A stretch of 52,115 nucleotides of DNA from the NCBI GenBank assembly GCA_016839815.1, contig JAEOTM010000066.1:1-52115 (forward strand), read 5' to 3'. Each line of letters starts with the position of its first letter. The first letter of the stretch is position 1. Below the pieces are notes generated by a model, which saw nothing but the letters and a program-made list of their open reading frames with translations, did no database searches and was not told the origin of the DNA. Made by a program: the position numbers and the translations under genes. This document shows positions 17,753 to 25,961 of the stretch, piece after piece. Origin of the DNA: Candidatus Hodarchaeota archaeon (GTDB lineage Archaea > Asgardarchaeota > Heimdallarchaeia > Hodarchaeales > Hodarchaeaceae).

Positions 17753-18703
17753 TTATTTCTGTTCTCCGTAAACTAGATCGGCCAGTTCTCTAAGGCGATC
17801 AATACCTCTAATTTCATACTCAAACGTAGGTATTTCATATAAATCAAATTCTTCATACAGGTCCTTAATCTTTCCAACACTCTTCTGTTGTTCGTTATAT
17901 CGATTCTTACAATAATTACAGCCAAGATTTTCTGGTTGTAGTTGATTAATATAAATTCGAGTAATCGGAAAGGCGACTTCAAATAATGCACGAATTAATC
18001 TTTCTGTTTCCCAAATTGCCATTACAGTAGGAATCGTAACTGCTACAAATTCAGTCTCCTCATTGTTGCTCAGATGAGTTCTCGCAATTTCGACCTGATC
18101 TCTCAGTTCTTCCAGTTTATCAAATGCATCCTGTTCATCAAGATCTGATCCGCCACCAAAAAGAGATTTAAATCCACCCAGCAAGCCTCCAAGGCGACGA
18201 CGCATTTTAATTAGTCGGAATAACCAGCTTTGGGTTAGTTCTGGTAATTGGAGGAGTTTCAATGTATGTCCAGTTGGGGCTGTATCAAAGACAACTATAT
18301 CATATTCTGGATTCTGTATGAATTCCAATAGCTGAATGAAGGCAACCGTTTCATCAGTACCAGGTGGGGATAACGCATTAGGATCACCATCTCCTAATAA
18401 CTCATTAAAAGCTCCAGTAGGATCCTGTTGACTTATCATTTCAGAATAGGTGCTCATTGCTTGATCAGTATTCAATTCAATTGCCCATAAATTCTCCACA
18501 TTATTAACCTTAATATAATCGTCCCCACCTATTTGTTGGTCTAAACTATCTGATACAGAGTGAGCTGGGTCAGTTGAAACTAATAATGTATTATGACCTA
18601 GATCAGCAGCACGAATAGCTGTTGCTGCAGCCATTGTAGTTTTTCCAACACCTCCTTTTCCTCCAAAAAACAGAAAATGTTTGTTAAATAATGAATTTGA
18701 CAT
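17753..18703 (-). CDS. get3: Get3/ArsA-type ATPase for tail-anchored protein targeting
   Basis: A 316-residue deviant Walker A ATPase, with G-G-K-G-G-V-G-K-T-T at the N-terminus, the switch I S-T-D-P-A-H-S motif and the switch II D-T-A-P-T-G-H-T-L motif. C-N-Y-C (about residue 266) is the zinc-coordinating CxxC that dimerises eukaryotic Get3 and its archaeal relatives. An insertion rich in Gly/Met (about residues 165-200: R-R-R-L-G-G-L-L-G-G-F) matches the client-binding, methionine-bearing subdomain. It should target C-terminally anchored membrane proteins. It is divergent from the TRAP-beta-like gene 103 bases away and convergent with the proline-rich gene. Arsenite transport is unlikely: it is a single, not double, domain. 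Confidence 0.88.
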   Translation of the reverse strand: MSNSLFNKHFLFFGGKGGVGKTTMAAATAIRAADLGHNTLLVSTDPAHSVSDSLDQQIGGDDYIKVNNVENLWAIELNTDQAMSTYSEMISQQDPTGAFNELLGDGDPNALSPPGTDETVAFIQLLEFIQNPEYDIVVFDTAPTGHTLKLLQLPELTQSWLFRLIKMRRRLGGLLGGFKSLFGGGSDLDEQDAFDKLEELRDQVEIARTHLSNNEETEFVAVTIPTVMAIWETERLIRALFEVAFPITRIYINQLQPENLGCNYCKNRYNEQQKSVGKIKDLYEEFDLYEIPTFEYEIRGIDRLRELADLVYGEQK

Positions 18704-18806
18704 AAAAAGGGAGGGTAGGTATTTAAAACAAGAATCTTTTGTTAAGTACTAAGATTTAACAAGATAAACAAAATGGGGATAATTATACCTATTTTAGGTG
18801 ATATTA

Positions 18807-19412
18807 ATGTGGACTGTGTCTAAAAGGTCTCAACTTGGTAGAATGATAGTTATAAGCGTTGTTTTTACAATTCTTTGCTTTAATTATATGTTAACGCAAG
18901 TTCAGGCTTCTCCATCAGGAACAACCAGTGTTTCTGATTTGTATCCTAGTTTATTTGTTACTAAAGATGTTGATAACTCAGAAGTAACATTAAATGAATC
19001 ATTTGTTGTAACAATTACGATAACTAACTTTGGAAATAGTACAGCGTATAACATTACTTTTATTGACACTTTGAATTCTCCTTGGGTATTTAAAACAACA
19101 GGGTTGACTGAACTCACTTACAGCTGGATCGAACCCAACCAAACACGGAGATTTAGTTATATTGTTACTGCTTTATCTGTTGGAGAATATGAACTACATT
19201 CTGCTAAAGTATATTATCGAATATCAGATCTTGTGGATACAGAGTTTTTAGCTTACAGTAATTCAGTTTATATTGTGGTAAATCAATTAGAAGAAGACTT
19301 CTCATTAGAAAATTTCAATTCTGCTGTTACTTTCTTACTTGTACTAATAGTTCTTAACATTGTACTTACTCTACGACTCATCGCACCAAGATTTAATCGA
19401 AGAAAGTCTTAA
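18807..19412 (+). CDS. Secreted, membrane-anchored protein resembling TRAP-beta
   Basis: A 201-residue protein with an N-terminal signal peptide (hydrophobic core M-I-V-I-S-V-V-F-T-I-L-C-F, likely cleavage after Q-V-Q-A), one extracytoplasmic beta-sandwich, a C-terminal membrane helix (T-F-L-L-V-L-I-V-L-N-I-V-L-T-L) and a basic cytosolic tail ending R-R-K-S. The sandwich contains V-T-I-T-I-T-N-F-G-N-S-T-A-Y-N, W-I-E-P-N-Q-T-R-R-F-S-Y and A-L-S-V-G-E-Y-E-L-H-S, close in order and spacing to the eukaryotic translocon subunit TRAP-beta (SSR2). Similar sandwiches (DUF11/CARDB) occur in archaeal surface proteins, so this is not certain. The ATG 18807 start follows AGGTGAT. It is divergent from Get3. 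Confidence 0.6.
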   Translation: MWTVSKRSQLGRMIVISVVFTILCFNYMLTQVQASPSGTTSVSDLYPSLFVTKDVDNSEVTLNESFVVTITITNFGNSTAYNITFIDTLNSPWVFKTTGLTELTYSWIEPNQTRRFSYIVTALSVGEYELHSAKVYYRISDLVDTEFLAYSNSVYIVVNQLEEDFSLENFNSAVTFLLVLIVLNIVLTLRLIAPRFNRRKS

Positions 19413-19448
19413 TCACTTTTTGAAGGATGAAGAATCTAGGGCAAGAAA

Positions 19449-19997
19449 ATGGAAACTCCCGTGCCAGCTCAATTAGTTGACAAGCATGTTATCGTATGGA
19501 ATCACGAGCAAGGAAGTAAAATTTATCAGTTGGGGTATTTTGGAAAACCAGTGGGGATAAGAAAACCGAAATCCCCGAGATTTGAAAGACCTCTGGAACT
19601 AACGTTGCTAGAAGCCGCATTTCTACTAGAAAATAACACTATAAAAATCAATGAGGGGGAAAAGGAAATTTCTTATTCTGATTTCTTATCTATCTGCCAA
19701 GATCGATTCGCAAAATTTGAGGATCTTTACACAGTGTACAAGGATTTACGGAATAAAAGATATATTGTACGCCCCGGTCTTAAATTCGGAACTGACTTTT
19801 CTGTATATCGTAGAGGGCCAGGCATTGATCATGCGCCATTTCTTGTTTCTATATTCCCGAAAGAATCTACTATAGAACCAATTGATCTTGTTAGAGCAGG
19901 TCGATTAGCAACATCTGTGAGGAAAAGATATGTAATTGCTACTGTTCTTTCAGATCAACAGATTCGCTATTATGTATTTCAATGGAATAGACCTTAG
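19449..19997 (+). CDS. endA: tRNA-splicing endonuclease, catalytic subunit
   Basis: A 182-residue endonuclease that cuts introns from pre-tRNA at bulge-helix-bulge sites. The catalytic triad is present: Tyr in G-T-D-F-S-V-Y-R-R-G-P-G, His in I-D-H-A-P-F-L-V, and Lys in T-S-V-R-K-R-Y-V-I-A. The N-terminal half is the usual alpha/beta domain. The conserved Y-K-D-L-R-N-K-R-Y-I-V-R-P-G motif is typical. A second, catalytically dead homologue lies at 50802-51437, so the enzyme is probably a heterotetramer of two catalytic and two structural subunits. An intron-containing tRNA-Leu at 46596 is a likely substrate. It starts with ATG, 36 bases after the TRAP-beta-like gene. Confidence 0.9.
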   Translation: METPVPAQLVDKHVIVWNHEQGSKIYQLGYFGKPVGIRKPKSPRFERPLELTLLEAAFLLENNTIKINEGEKEISYSDFLSICQDRFAKFEDLYTVYKDLRNKRYIVRPGLKFGTDFSVYRRGPGIDHAPFLVSIFPKESTIEPIDLVRAGRLATSVRKRYVIATVLSDQQIRYYVFQWNRP

Positions 19998-20006
19998 AAA
20001 AAAATA

Positions 20007-20663
20007 TCACTCAAACGCAATTGAATATATCCCGACTTGGGGTTCAAAAAACTCACCAGATTCTAATAACTCAGTAATTGCATCATAAATCTGAGCTTCA
20101 TCAATTTTTGGTAATTTTGCCATAACTTCATCCATTGTGACGCCACTACCTTTATCTAATTGCTTAACTAATTTCTTAAGTTTGATCTTTAAATCTTCTA
20201 AAGACGCTACTCCAAGATCAATTCCTTCAACGACTGCAGATTTTACAGTGATTTCTGAATCAGTATGACGACCCTGTTGAACTATCTTCAATCGATGATA
20301 AATAAACCAATTATCATCCATAATATCTTCTATTATATCAGGGGTAATAAAAACATCAATTTTCTCATCTTGCTCAGATATTTGCACCTGTCCAAGGATC
20401 TCGACCTTATCCCATTGAGAAAACGACTCTAATTGTCCATCCCAAGACTTTACCAATATTCCTCCACTTCCATCTTCGACTTTTAATCCAAGATAGTTGT
20501 TTTGCCCCTCATATTTCTCTGTTATTACTCCTACCATCCATATTCGAAATAAACTTGATCCATCTGAAGTTCTTAATCGCCAACGTTCTTCATTGTCTTT
20601 AATAACCTCTGAACTAGTGATGGTTTGAATTTTTATCCGTTTATAGGGTGCACGTCTTTTCAT
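20007..20663 (-). CDS. RPA32-like single-stranded DNA-binding protein (OB fold plus winged helix)
   Basis: A 218-residue protein with an OB fold at about 25-130 (S-L-F-R-I-W-M-V-G-V-I-T, then Y-L-G-L-K-V-E-D-G-S-G-G-I-L-V-K) and a C-terminal winged helix at about 165-215 (G-V-T-M-D-E-V-M-A-K-L, then I-Y-D-A-I-T-E-L-L-E-S-G-E). This arrangement matches RPA2/RPA32, the middle subunit of eukaryotic replication protein A, and its archaeal relatives. It would act in replication and repair with a larger RPA partner that is not in the window. The start is ATG. It is transcribed after NDK, with 23 bases between them. A small OB protein at 30523 could be a third subunit. Confidence 0.78.
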   Translation of the reverse strand: MKRRAPYKRIKIQTITSSEVIKDNEERWRLRTSDGSSLFRIWMVGVITEKYEGQNNYLGLKVEDGSGGILVKSWDGQLESFSQWDKVEILGQVQISEQDEKIDVFITPDIIEDIMDDNWFIYHRLKIVQQGRHTDSEITVKSAVVEGIDLGVASLEDLKIKLKKLVKQLDKGSGVTMDEVMAKLPKIDEAQIYDAITELLESGEFFEPQVGIYSIAFE

Positions 20664-20686
20664 CTAAACCCTCTCATATTATAAGG

Positions 20687-21136
20687 TTACTCAATCCATG
20701 GTTCGTTAATAAGATCATAGGATACATAGTCTTCTTCTTGAAATAATACACCTAACTCATACAAGGCTCTTTCTGGTTTATCCGATGAATGGAGAATATT
20801 TTTTGTTAAATCATTTCCATAATCACCGCGGATGGTTCCAGGTTCAGCTTCTGGTGAATTAGTGACACCAGCTAATTTTCTCACTACTTTGACACTGTTT
20901 TTCCCTTGAATTGCAATGGCAACTAATGGTCCGGAAGTAATAAAAGAATTTAAAAGCGGATAGAATACTTTATCAACATGAATGTCATAGAGTTTGTCTA
21001 CATAATCATCTGTTAACATCATCATTTTAAGAGCAATTATCTTTAGGCCCTTTCTCTCTATACGGGAAATAATTTTGCCTATGAGCCCTCTTTGTACCGC
21101 ATCTGGTTTAATAACCAATAAAGTTTTTTCAGTCAT
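20687..21136 (-). CDS. ndk: Nucleoside diphosphate kinase
   Basis: A 149-residue enzyme that equilibrates nucleoside di- and triphosphates. Signatures are L-L-V-I-K-P-D-A-V at the N-terminus, the P-G-T-I-R-G-D-Y-G loop and N-I-L-H-S-S-D-K-P-E-R-A, which holds the phosphohistidine. The length equals that of the family. ATG start. It is upstream of the RPA32-like gene on the same strand and divergent from the membrane pyrophosphatase across about 420 bases. Pyrophosphate and nucleotide metabolism thus sit side by side, but no functional coupling is shown. Confidence 0.97.
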   Translation of the reverse strand: MTEKTLLVIKPDAVQRGLIGKIISRIERKGLKIIALKMMMLTDDYVDKLYDIHVDKVFYPLLNSFITSGPLVAIAIQGKNSVKVVRKLAGVTNSPEAEPGTIRGDYGNDLTKNILHSSDKPERALYELGVLFQEEDYVSYDLINEPWIE

Positions 21137-21554
21137 TTTATTGCACGAATCCTAAACCAATTTTCAAATCTAATGATTTCTTATTATTTGGGAGGAATTA
21201 TATTGGGGCTTAAGAAACTACTGTAAGGAAGAAGATGTAATATCTCGATATCTTATGATCTTAAATCTCTGTAGAGATTGAACTACTTAGTAATTTTTAC
21301 CTTTTTCATATATAAACAACTTTTCTGATCCCTCAACGAAATTTGCATTGAGAATATCTACCGAATAAATATCTACATCTCGTAATAACCTCACTGAATT
21401 TATGATTCTCTTTTTAGTAGTGTAATAACATTGACATTTTTTATTAACCTAAGCTAAAAATTGCTTCATACTAAGAAAAGACCTGATTCTTAACACAGGT
21501 CGAATGAATTCGTAGTAAATGAACTCTTTTTAATCAAAATATAAGGTGAAAACA
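21137..21554. other. Long divergent leader between ndk and the membrane pyrophosphatase
   Basis: About 420 bases without a gene. A TATA box (TATATAAA, 21309-21316) would give a pyrophosphatase transcript with a leader of about 210-215 bases. The leader holds a perfect inverted repeat GACCTG / CAGGTC (21480-21501, 10-base spacer) followed at once by CGAAT-GA-ATTCG (21501-21512). These could be regulatory hairpins or an operator. No riboswitch class is recognised. Confidence 0.4.
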
Positions 21555-23996
21555 GTGTTTACAACTTTTTTAGATTTAGAATTCATTGAACAAGCAACCC
21601 TTGGTGTTGTAATCATTGTTGCTATTATTTCCTTTATCTATTCATGGTGGCTTCGTAAAGATGTTTTAAGCCATGATAAAGGATCAGAGGAAATGCAACA
21701 AGTATGGGAAGCTATCAATGAAGGAGCAAATGCTTATTTGATGCGCCAACTAAAAACCATTCTTCCTATCGTACTTATTCTAACCGTTGCACTATTTTTC
21801 AGTGTATACTTGGTACATCCAACCAAAGCAGCTAAAGATGAGTTTTATTATTTAGCCGATCCAACCTTAATCATTGCTATAGGTCGTACTATCGCTTTCA
21901 TTATGGGAGCATCATTTTCAATGATGGTTGGCCAATTTGGAATGCGTATCGCAGTTCAAGGAAATCTGCGGGTCGCAGCAGTTGCTGCTAAAGCGACAGA
22001 TGAAGATGGAAATCAGCTAGATGTTGATCAAAGATACAGCAAAGCTCTTTCTGTTGCATATCATGCTGGTACAGTAACAGGTATGCTTACTGACGGGTTT
22101 GGACTACTTGGTGGAACAATGATTTTCATAATTTTCGGAACAGCCGCTCCAGATGCATTGTTAGGGTTTGGTTTCGGAGGAACTATATTAGCTCTATTCA
22201 TGCGAGTTGGAGGAGGAATTTATACGAAAGCAGCTGATGTTGGGGCAGATCTTGTTGGTAAAGTCGAAAAAGATGTTCCAGAAGATGACCCAAGGAATGC
22301 TGGTGTCATTGCAGATTTGGTTGGGGACAATGTTGGTGATTGTGCAGGTATGGCTGCAGATATTTTCGAATCATACGAAGTTACTATTGTCTCATCCTTA
22401 ATACTAGGACTGGTTCTATTTGAACTCGATGGACGAATTGTGTGGATCATGTTTCCTCTAATTGTTAGAGCTGTGGGTGTTATCAGTTCAATTGTAGGTA
22501 CTTATGCTGTCGCGTTATGGAAGACTCCAGATGCAGAGAAAGCTATGTTTCAATCTTATGAGATTTCTAGTGCTATCACTATAATAACATCATTATTCCT
22601 TGCAACATTTTATGCAGGTGATTGGAGACTCGGTTTCCTTATCGCTGTTGGAGTTTTGCTAGCAGTCTCTTTCAACCCTATCACTGCTCGATTCACAGCA
22701 AAAGCTGGTGGACCAGTCGTTGAGGTATTTGAATCTACAGACGGAGGCCCAGCTACTACCATTCTTAGTGGTATAGCATTAGGATATGAAAGTAGTGTTT
22801 GGGCTGTTGTTGCTATCTGTGTTTCCTTCGTTTTTGCAATTATAACCTATGCGATTCTCCCCGGCAATACTGGATTACCTCTTATTGATGGATTAGCTAA
22901 TAACATTACTGTTGCCCCAAAAGAGATTGGAACAGCTATTCTTTATGGAATTGCGCTGATCGGTATAGGCATGCTTTCCCATACAGGAAATAATGTCGCA
23001 ATGGACTCTTTTGGACCAATAAGTGATAATGCTCAAGGTATCGCTGAAATGACAGGTATGGACAAAGAGTCGCGACATGTCTTAGAGGAATTGGATGCTG
23101 TTGGTAACACTACAAAGGCAATTACTAAAGGAATCGCTATTGCTTCCGCTGTTATTGCGTCAGTAAGTCTATTTGCATCTTTTGTTATAGATGTCGGACT
23201 TGTTGCTGATAACCTAGGCATTGACAGTCCTCTTCGGTTTGGATTACGTATTAACGTTCCCGCTGTTTTTGTTGGACTTCTTCTTGGTGCAGCTCTTCCT
23301 TGGATCTTCTCAGCTTTTAATATTAGGGCTGTAAATCGAGCTGCTGGTCAAACAATTGCAGAAGTTCGTCGGCAATTTAAAGTTCCAGGAATTATGGAAG
23401 GAACCAAGAAACCAGATTATGGGAATGTTGTGAAGATTGTAACAGCTGCTGCACAAAGGGAGCTAATCAGTCTGACTATCATCGCCGTCAGCGTACCCAT
23501 ATTCATGGCAATATTCTTCTCAATTGCCCTTGGAGCTGTTGAAATTCCTGGTGTTAATACAGCAGAATTGATCGGGTCTGGAGTCGAAGTTCTTGGTGGT
23601 TTCCAGGCGGGTATTATTGTCAGTGGACAATTACTTGCAGTTTACATGTCTAATGCTGGTGGAGCATGGGATAATGCCAAGAAAACGATTGAAGATGAAG
23701 TTAGAGATATAGAGAAAAATACAGGAAAAGGATCAGAACGTCACAAAGCTGCTGTTGTTGGAGATACTGTTGGTGACCCCTTAAAGGATACTGCGGGGCC
23801 AGCATTGAATCCTATGATAAAAGTAATCAATTTGATTAGTCTTATCCTAGCTCCGCTATTAGTCCAATCTACTGGCGATGGAAATCTTCAGATTACTTTA
23901 GCAGCTGTCGGTGCGTTACTTTTCGTCGCTTTTGTTTGGGCTTATAGGAAAAGTTCACGAAAATCAGCGATAACTTTCGACATTGACGATGAATAA
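21555..23996 (+). CDS. hppA: Membrane-bound ion-translocating pyrophosphatase
   Basis: An integral membrane pyrophosphatase of 813 residues with about 16 helices that couples pyrophosphate hydrolysis to H+ or Na+ export. Substrate-binding motifs are intact: [37 protein letters not shown] and [11 protein letters not shown]. The G-N-T-T-K-A segment has Lys where K+-dependent enzymes have Ala, so it is probably K+-independent and proton-pumping. GTG 21555 is the better start: AAGGTGA lies five bases before it, whereas GTG 21546 overlaps that site. It is monocistronic, with a poly-T terminator downstream. Confidence 0.95.
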   Translation: MFTTFLDLEFIEQATLGVVIIVAIISFIYSWWLRKDVLSHDKGSEEMQQVWEAINEGANAYLMRQLKTILPIVLILTVALFFSVYLVHPTKAAKDEFYYLADPTLIIAIGRTIAFIMGASFSMMVGQFGMRIAVQGNLRVAAVAAKATDEDGNQLDVDQRYSKALSVAYHAGTVTGMLTDGFGLLGGTMIFIIFGTAAPDALLGFGFGGTILALFMRVGGGIYTKAADVGADLVGKVEKDVPEDDPRNAGVIADLVGDNVGDCAGMAADIFESYEVTIVSSLILGLVLFELDGRIVWIMFPLIVRAVGVISSIVGTYAVALWKTPDAEKAMFQSYEISSAITIITSLFLATFYAGDWRLGFLIAVGVLLAVSFNPITARFTAKAGGPVVEVFESTDGGPATTILSGIALGYESSVWAVVAICVSFVFAIITYAILPGNTGLPLIDGLANNITVAPKEIGTAILYGIALIGIGMLSHTGNNVAMDSFGPISDNAQGIAEMTGMDKESRHVLEELDAVGNTTKAITKGIAIASAVIASVSLFASFVIDVGLVADNLGIDSPLRFGLRINVPAVFVGLLLGAALPWIFSAFNIRAVNRAAGQTIAEVRRQFKVPGIMEGTKKPDYGNVVKIVTAAAQRELISLTIIAVSVPIFMAIFFSIALGAVEIPGVNTAELIGSGVEVLGGFQAGIIVSGQLLAVYMSNAGGAWDNAKKTIEDEVRDIEKNTGKGSERHKAAVVGDTVGDPLKDTAGPALNPMIKVINLISLILAPLLVQSTGDGNLQITLAAVGALLFVAFVWAYRKSSRKSAITFDIDDE

Positions 23997-24029
23997 AATT
24001 CAAACTCCCCTGAAATATTCATCCTCCCC

Positions 24030-24045
24030 TTTTTTTCTTTTTTTT
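24030..24045 (+). terminator. Poly-T transcription terminator after hppA
   Basis: A run of T with a single C interruption lies about 35 bases after the hppA stop codon. Archaeal RNA polymerase terminates intrinsically at such U-tracts without a hairpin. It separates hppA from the Rpo7 operon. Confidence 0.6.
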
Positions 24046-24172
24046 ATTACTTTATTCAATTCTCGAAACTAACAGGTAATTGGAAAGACTCAATAATCCA
24101 ATGAATAAAACCTTTAATGATTCTATTTTCGGTATAGCTGGACTAAGGTCAGTGGAAAGAGGTACTGGATAC

Positions 24173-24718
24173 ATGTATTATATGACTCAGATCCGTGAAA
24201 CAATACGAATTCCCCCCAACAGATTTGGCCAACCACTAGAAGAGGTTATTCTTGATATCTCAAGAACGAAGAATGAAACGACAATTGGAGGAGATGTAGG
24301 AATGATCGTCGCAATATTGGCAGTGAGTGAAATTTCTCCTGGTCGCATTGTACCTGGAGATGGAGCAACCTTTCACGATGTAGAATATGAAGCGATCACC
24401 TTTCGTCCTCTTGACGACGAAGTAGCGGAAGGTGAAGTTGTTGAAACCACCAAATTTGGATTTTTCATGCGAATAGGGTGTACTGACGCTTTAGCACATA
24501 TCAGTCAAATTGCCGACGAGTATTTTCAAATGTCTTCTCGTTCTTCAGGAGTACTTGTAGGAAGAGAATCAGGTAGGACGATTAGACCTGGTGATCTGGT
24601 TCGTGGAAAAATAATTACTGCTACTGTCGATCATGTGAGTATGAAAATTGCAGTAACGATGAAAGGTGAGGGATTGGGTCTTAAAAGCTGGATTGAAGAA
24701 AAAAAGGAGGCAGCATAA
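24173..24718 (+). CDS. rpo7: RNA polymerase subunit Rpo7 (RpoE1, Rpb7 homologue)
   Basis: The stalk subunit Rpo7 of the archaeal RNA polymerase, 181 residues. The N-terminal RNP-like domain starts M-Y-Y-M-T-Q-I-R-E-T-I-R-I-P-P-N-R-F, and the S1/OB domain follows with V-E-T-T-K-F-G-F-F-M-R-I-G and A-H-I-S-Q-I. The ATG at 24173 is chosen because the canonical protein begins here and GAGGT lies nine bases upstream; the open frame extends to 24080 with no conserved sequence. It heads the run Rpo7 - Spt4 - dephospho-CoA kinase - eS24 - eS31. Its stop codon abuts the Spt4 ATG. Confidence 0.95.
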   Translation: MYYMTQIRETIRIPPNRFGQPLEEVILDISRTKNETTIGGDVGMIVAILAVSEISPGRIVPGDGATFHDVEYEAITFRPLDDEVAEGEVVETTKFGFFMRIGCTDALAHISQIADEYFQMSSRSSGVLVGRESGRTIRPGDLVRGKIITATVDHVSMKIAVTMKGEGLGLKSWIEEKKEAA

Positions 24719-24913
24719 ATGGTTAAGATCAAGGCCTGCAAAAAGTGTAATAGTATTGTTCATGGAGAGGAAGTTTGCCCAATCTGTAAGACGCACAACC
24801 ATTTATCAAAAAGTTTCGTAGGAATGGTTATCATCCGAGACCCAAAAGATAGTAAGATTGCACGAAGATTAAACATTAGTCGTCCAGGCAAATATGCAAT
24901 CAAAGTCCGTTGA
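24719..24913 (+). CDS. spt4: Transcription elongation factor Spt4 (RpoE2)
   Basis: A 64-residue zinc protein with C-K-K-C and C-P-I-C pairs and the family endings G-M-V-I-I-R-D-P and S-K-I-A-R-R-L-N-I. Spt4 pairs with Spt5/NusG to make the polymerase processive. It starts directly after the Rpo7 stop with a strong AAGGAGG site and overlaps the next gene by 20 bases, indicating tight translational coupling. The partner Spt5 is not in the window. The gene order Rpo7-Spt4-DUF359-eS24-eS31 is a standard archaeal one. Confidence 0.95.
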   Translation: MVKIKACKKCNSIVHGEEVCPICKTHNHLSKSFVGMVIIRDPKDSKIARRLNISRPGKYAIKVR

Positions 24914-25493
24914 GGAATCAATTTTGGGATATAAACTCCCAGTTACCCTACGAGAGTCGCTTAGAGCCCCGATAGGCCAATTGTTTACTGGAGAGCATTC
25001 AGTTTCAGCCAAGAAGGCAATCGAATATATTCATAGTATAAATACAGGATTAACTGTTGCTATTGGTGATGTGTGTGCAAAATCTCTTCTTATCCAAGGA
25101 TTTTATCCCAATATCATAATTTATGATGAAAAAACTCAACGAACAGAGAACATCGTTTTAGATCTCGAATCCTATTCCATGTATAATGCATTTAATCCAA
25201 AAGAATGGATCTTAGAGAGTGCGAAATCTGAAATCAAAAATGCAATAGCTTTTTGTACTTCCAACAATTGCCGCATAGCAGTAAGGATTGACGGTGAAGA
25301 GGATCTATTAATTATCCCAGCGATAATTTTCCTACCTCTTGGAAGTGTTGTTATTTATGGACAACCTCCTATAACCACTGAAGAAGGCCTTGTGGTAGCA
25401 TTGATAACTTCCGCCCTGAAGGATGAAGTGCAAGATATACTAAATAAATTCGAATTTCATGAGGAATACATAAATGGAAATCACGATTACTGA
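24894..25493 (+). CDS. GTP-dependent dephospho-CoA kinase (DUF359)
   Basis: A 199-residue protein of the DUF359 family, shown in Thermococcus to phosphorylate dephospho-CoA with GTP, the last step of coenzyme A synthesis. Motifs seen are V-A-I-G-D-V-C-A-K-S-L-L, I-I-Y-D-E-K-T-Q-R and the late D-G-E-E-D-L-L-I-I-P-A-I plus G-S-V-V-I-Y-G-Q-P. The ATG at 24894 lies inside the Spt4 reading frame's end and its own end overlaps the eS24 start. CoA synthesis is thus embedded in a transcription/translation operon, a conserved archaeal arrangement whose logic is unclear. Confidence 0.9.
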   Translation: MQSKSVEESILGYKLPVTLRESLRAPIGQLFTGEHSVSAKKAIEYIHSINTGLTVAIGDVCAKSLLIQGFYPNIIIYDEKTQRTENIVLDLESYSMYNAFNPKEWILESAKSEIKNAIAFCTSNNCRIAVRIDGEEDLLIIPAIIFLPLGSVVIYGQPPITTEEGLVVALITSALKDEVQDILNKFEFHEEYINGNHDY

Positions 25494-25776
25494 AGAAAAA
25501 CATAATCCCTTAATTGGCCGAAACGAGGTCAAGGCCCTTATTACTCATCTTGGGGAGATCACACCCACCAGAGAAGCTGTCCGATCAAAGATAGCGGCAC
25601 AGATGAACTTTGATCTCGAACGTGTTGTAATCCAGGAAATCGTCGGACATTTTGGAGAACCAAAATCACAATTAATTGTACATTGTTATGATAAGGCCGA
25701 GGATGTGTCTGTTTTCGAGCCCAAGTTCCGTCTCAAAAGAAATAAAATCATTGCCGATGATCAAAAAGAGGATTAA
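25474..25776 (+). CDS. rps24e: Small ribosomal subunit protein eS24
   Basis: A 100-residue ribosomal protein of the eS24 family with the I-T-E-E-K-H-N-P-L-I-G-R opening, the T-P-T-R-E-A-V-R-S-K-I-A motif and V-I-Q-E-I-V-G-H-F-G. It belongs to the 30S subunit. The ATG follows a GAGGAAT site inside the preceding gene, giving a 20-base overlap. It is followed by eS31 after three bases. Confidence 0.95.
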   Translation: MEITITEEKHNPLIGRNEVKALITHLGEITPTREAVRSKIAAQMNFDLERVVIQEIVGHFGEPKSQLIVHCYDKAEDVSVFEPKFRLKRNKIIADDQKED

Positions 25777-25779
25777 ACA

Positions 25780-25941
25780 ATGCCGATTCGTAGAAAAGCA
25801 GTTCAATCATATTACAAAGTCGATTATAAGAAAGGTACAATTAGCAGAACCAATAAATTTTGTCCAAGATGCAAAGGATCTTTTTTAGCTAAACACAAAG
25901 ATAGAAAGTCTTGTGGGTTGTGTGGATACACAGAGTTCTAA
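25780..25941 (+). CDS. rps27ae: Small ribosomal subunit protein eS31 (S27ae)
   Basis: A 53-residue zinc-ribbon ribosomal protein with C-P-R-C and C-G-L-C-G-Y pairs, followed by T-E-F at the end. In eukaryotes the homologue is fused to ubiquitin; here it stands alone, with no ubiquitin-like moiety. It follows eS24 by three bases and precedes kae1 by 20 bases, which fits the archaeal operon order. The start is ATG, after an AAAGAGGATTAAACA context. Confidence 0.92.
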   Translation: MPIRRKAVQSYYKVDYKKGTISRTNKFCPRCKGSFLAKHKDRKSCGLCGYTEF

Positions 25942-25961
25942 TTTTAAACTTTGACCTTAGT

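Noticed and set aside
17753..18703. ArsA arsenite pump ATPase
   Set aside because: Single ATPase domain with zinc CxxC and client-binding insertion fits Get3; no arsenic genes nearby.
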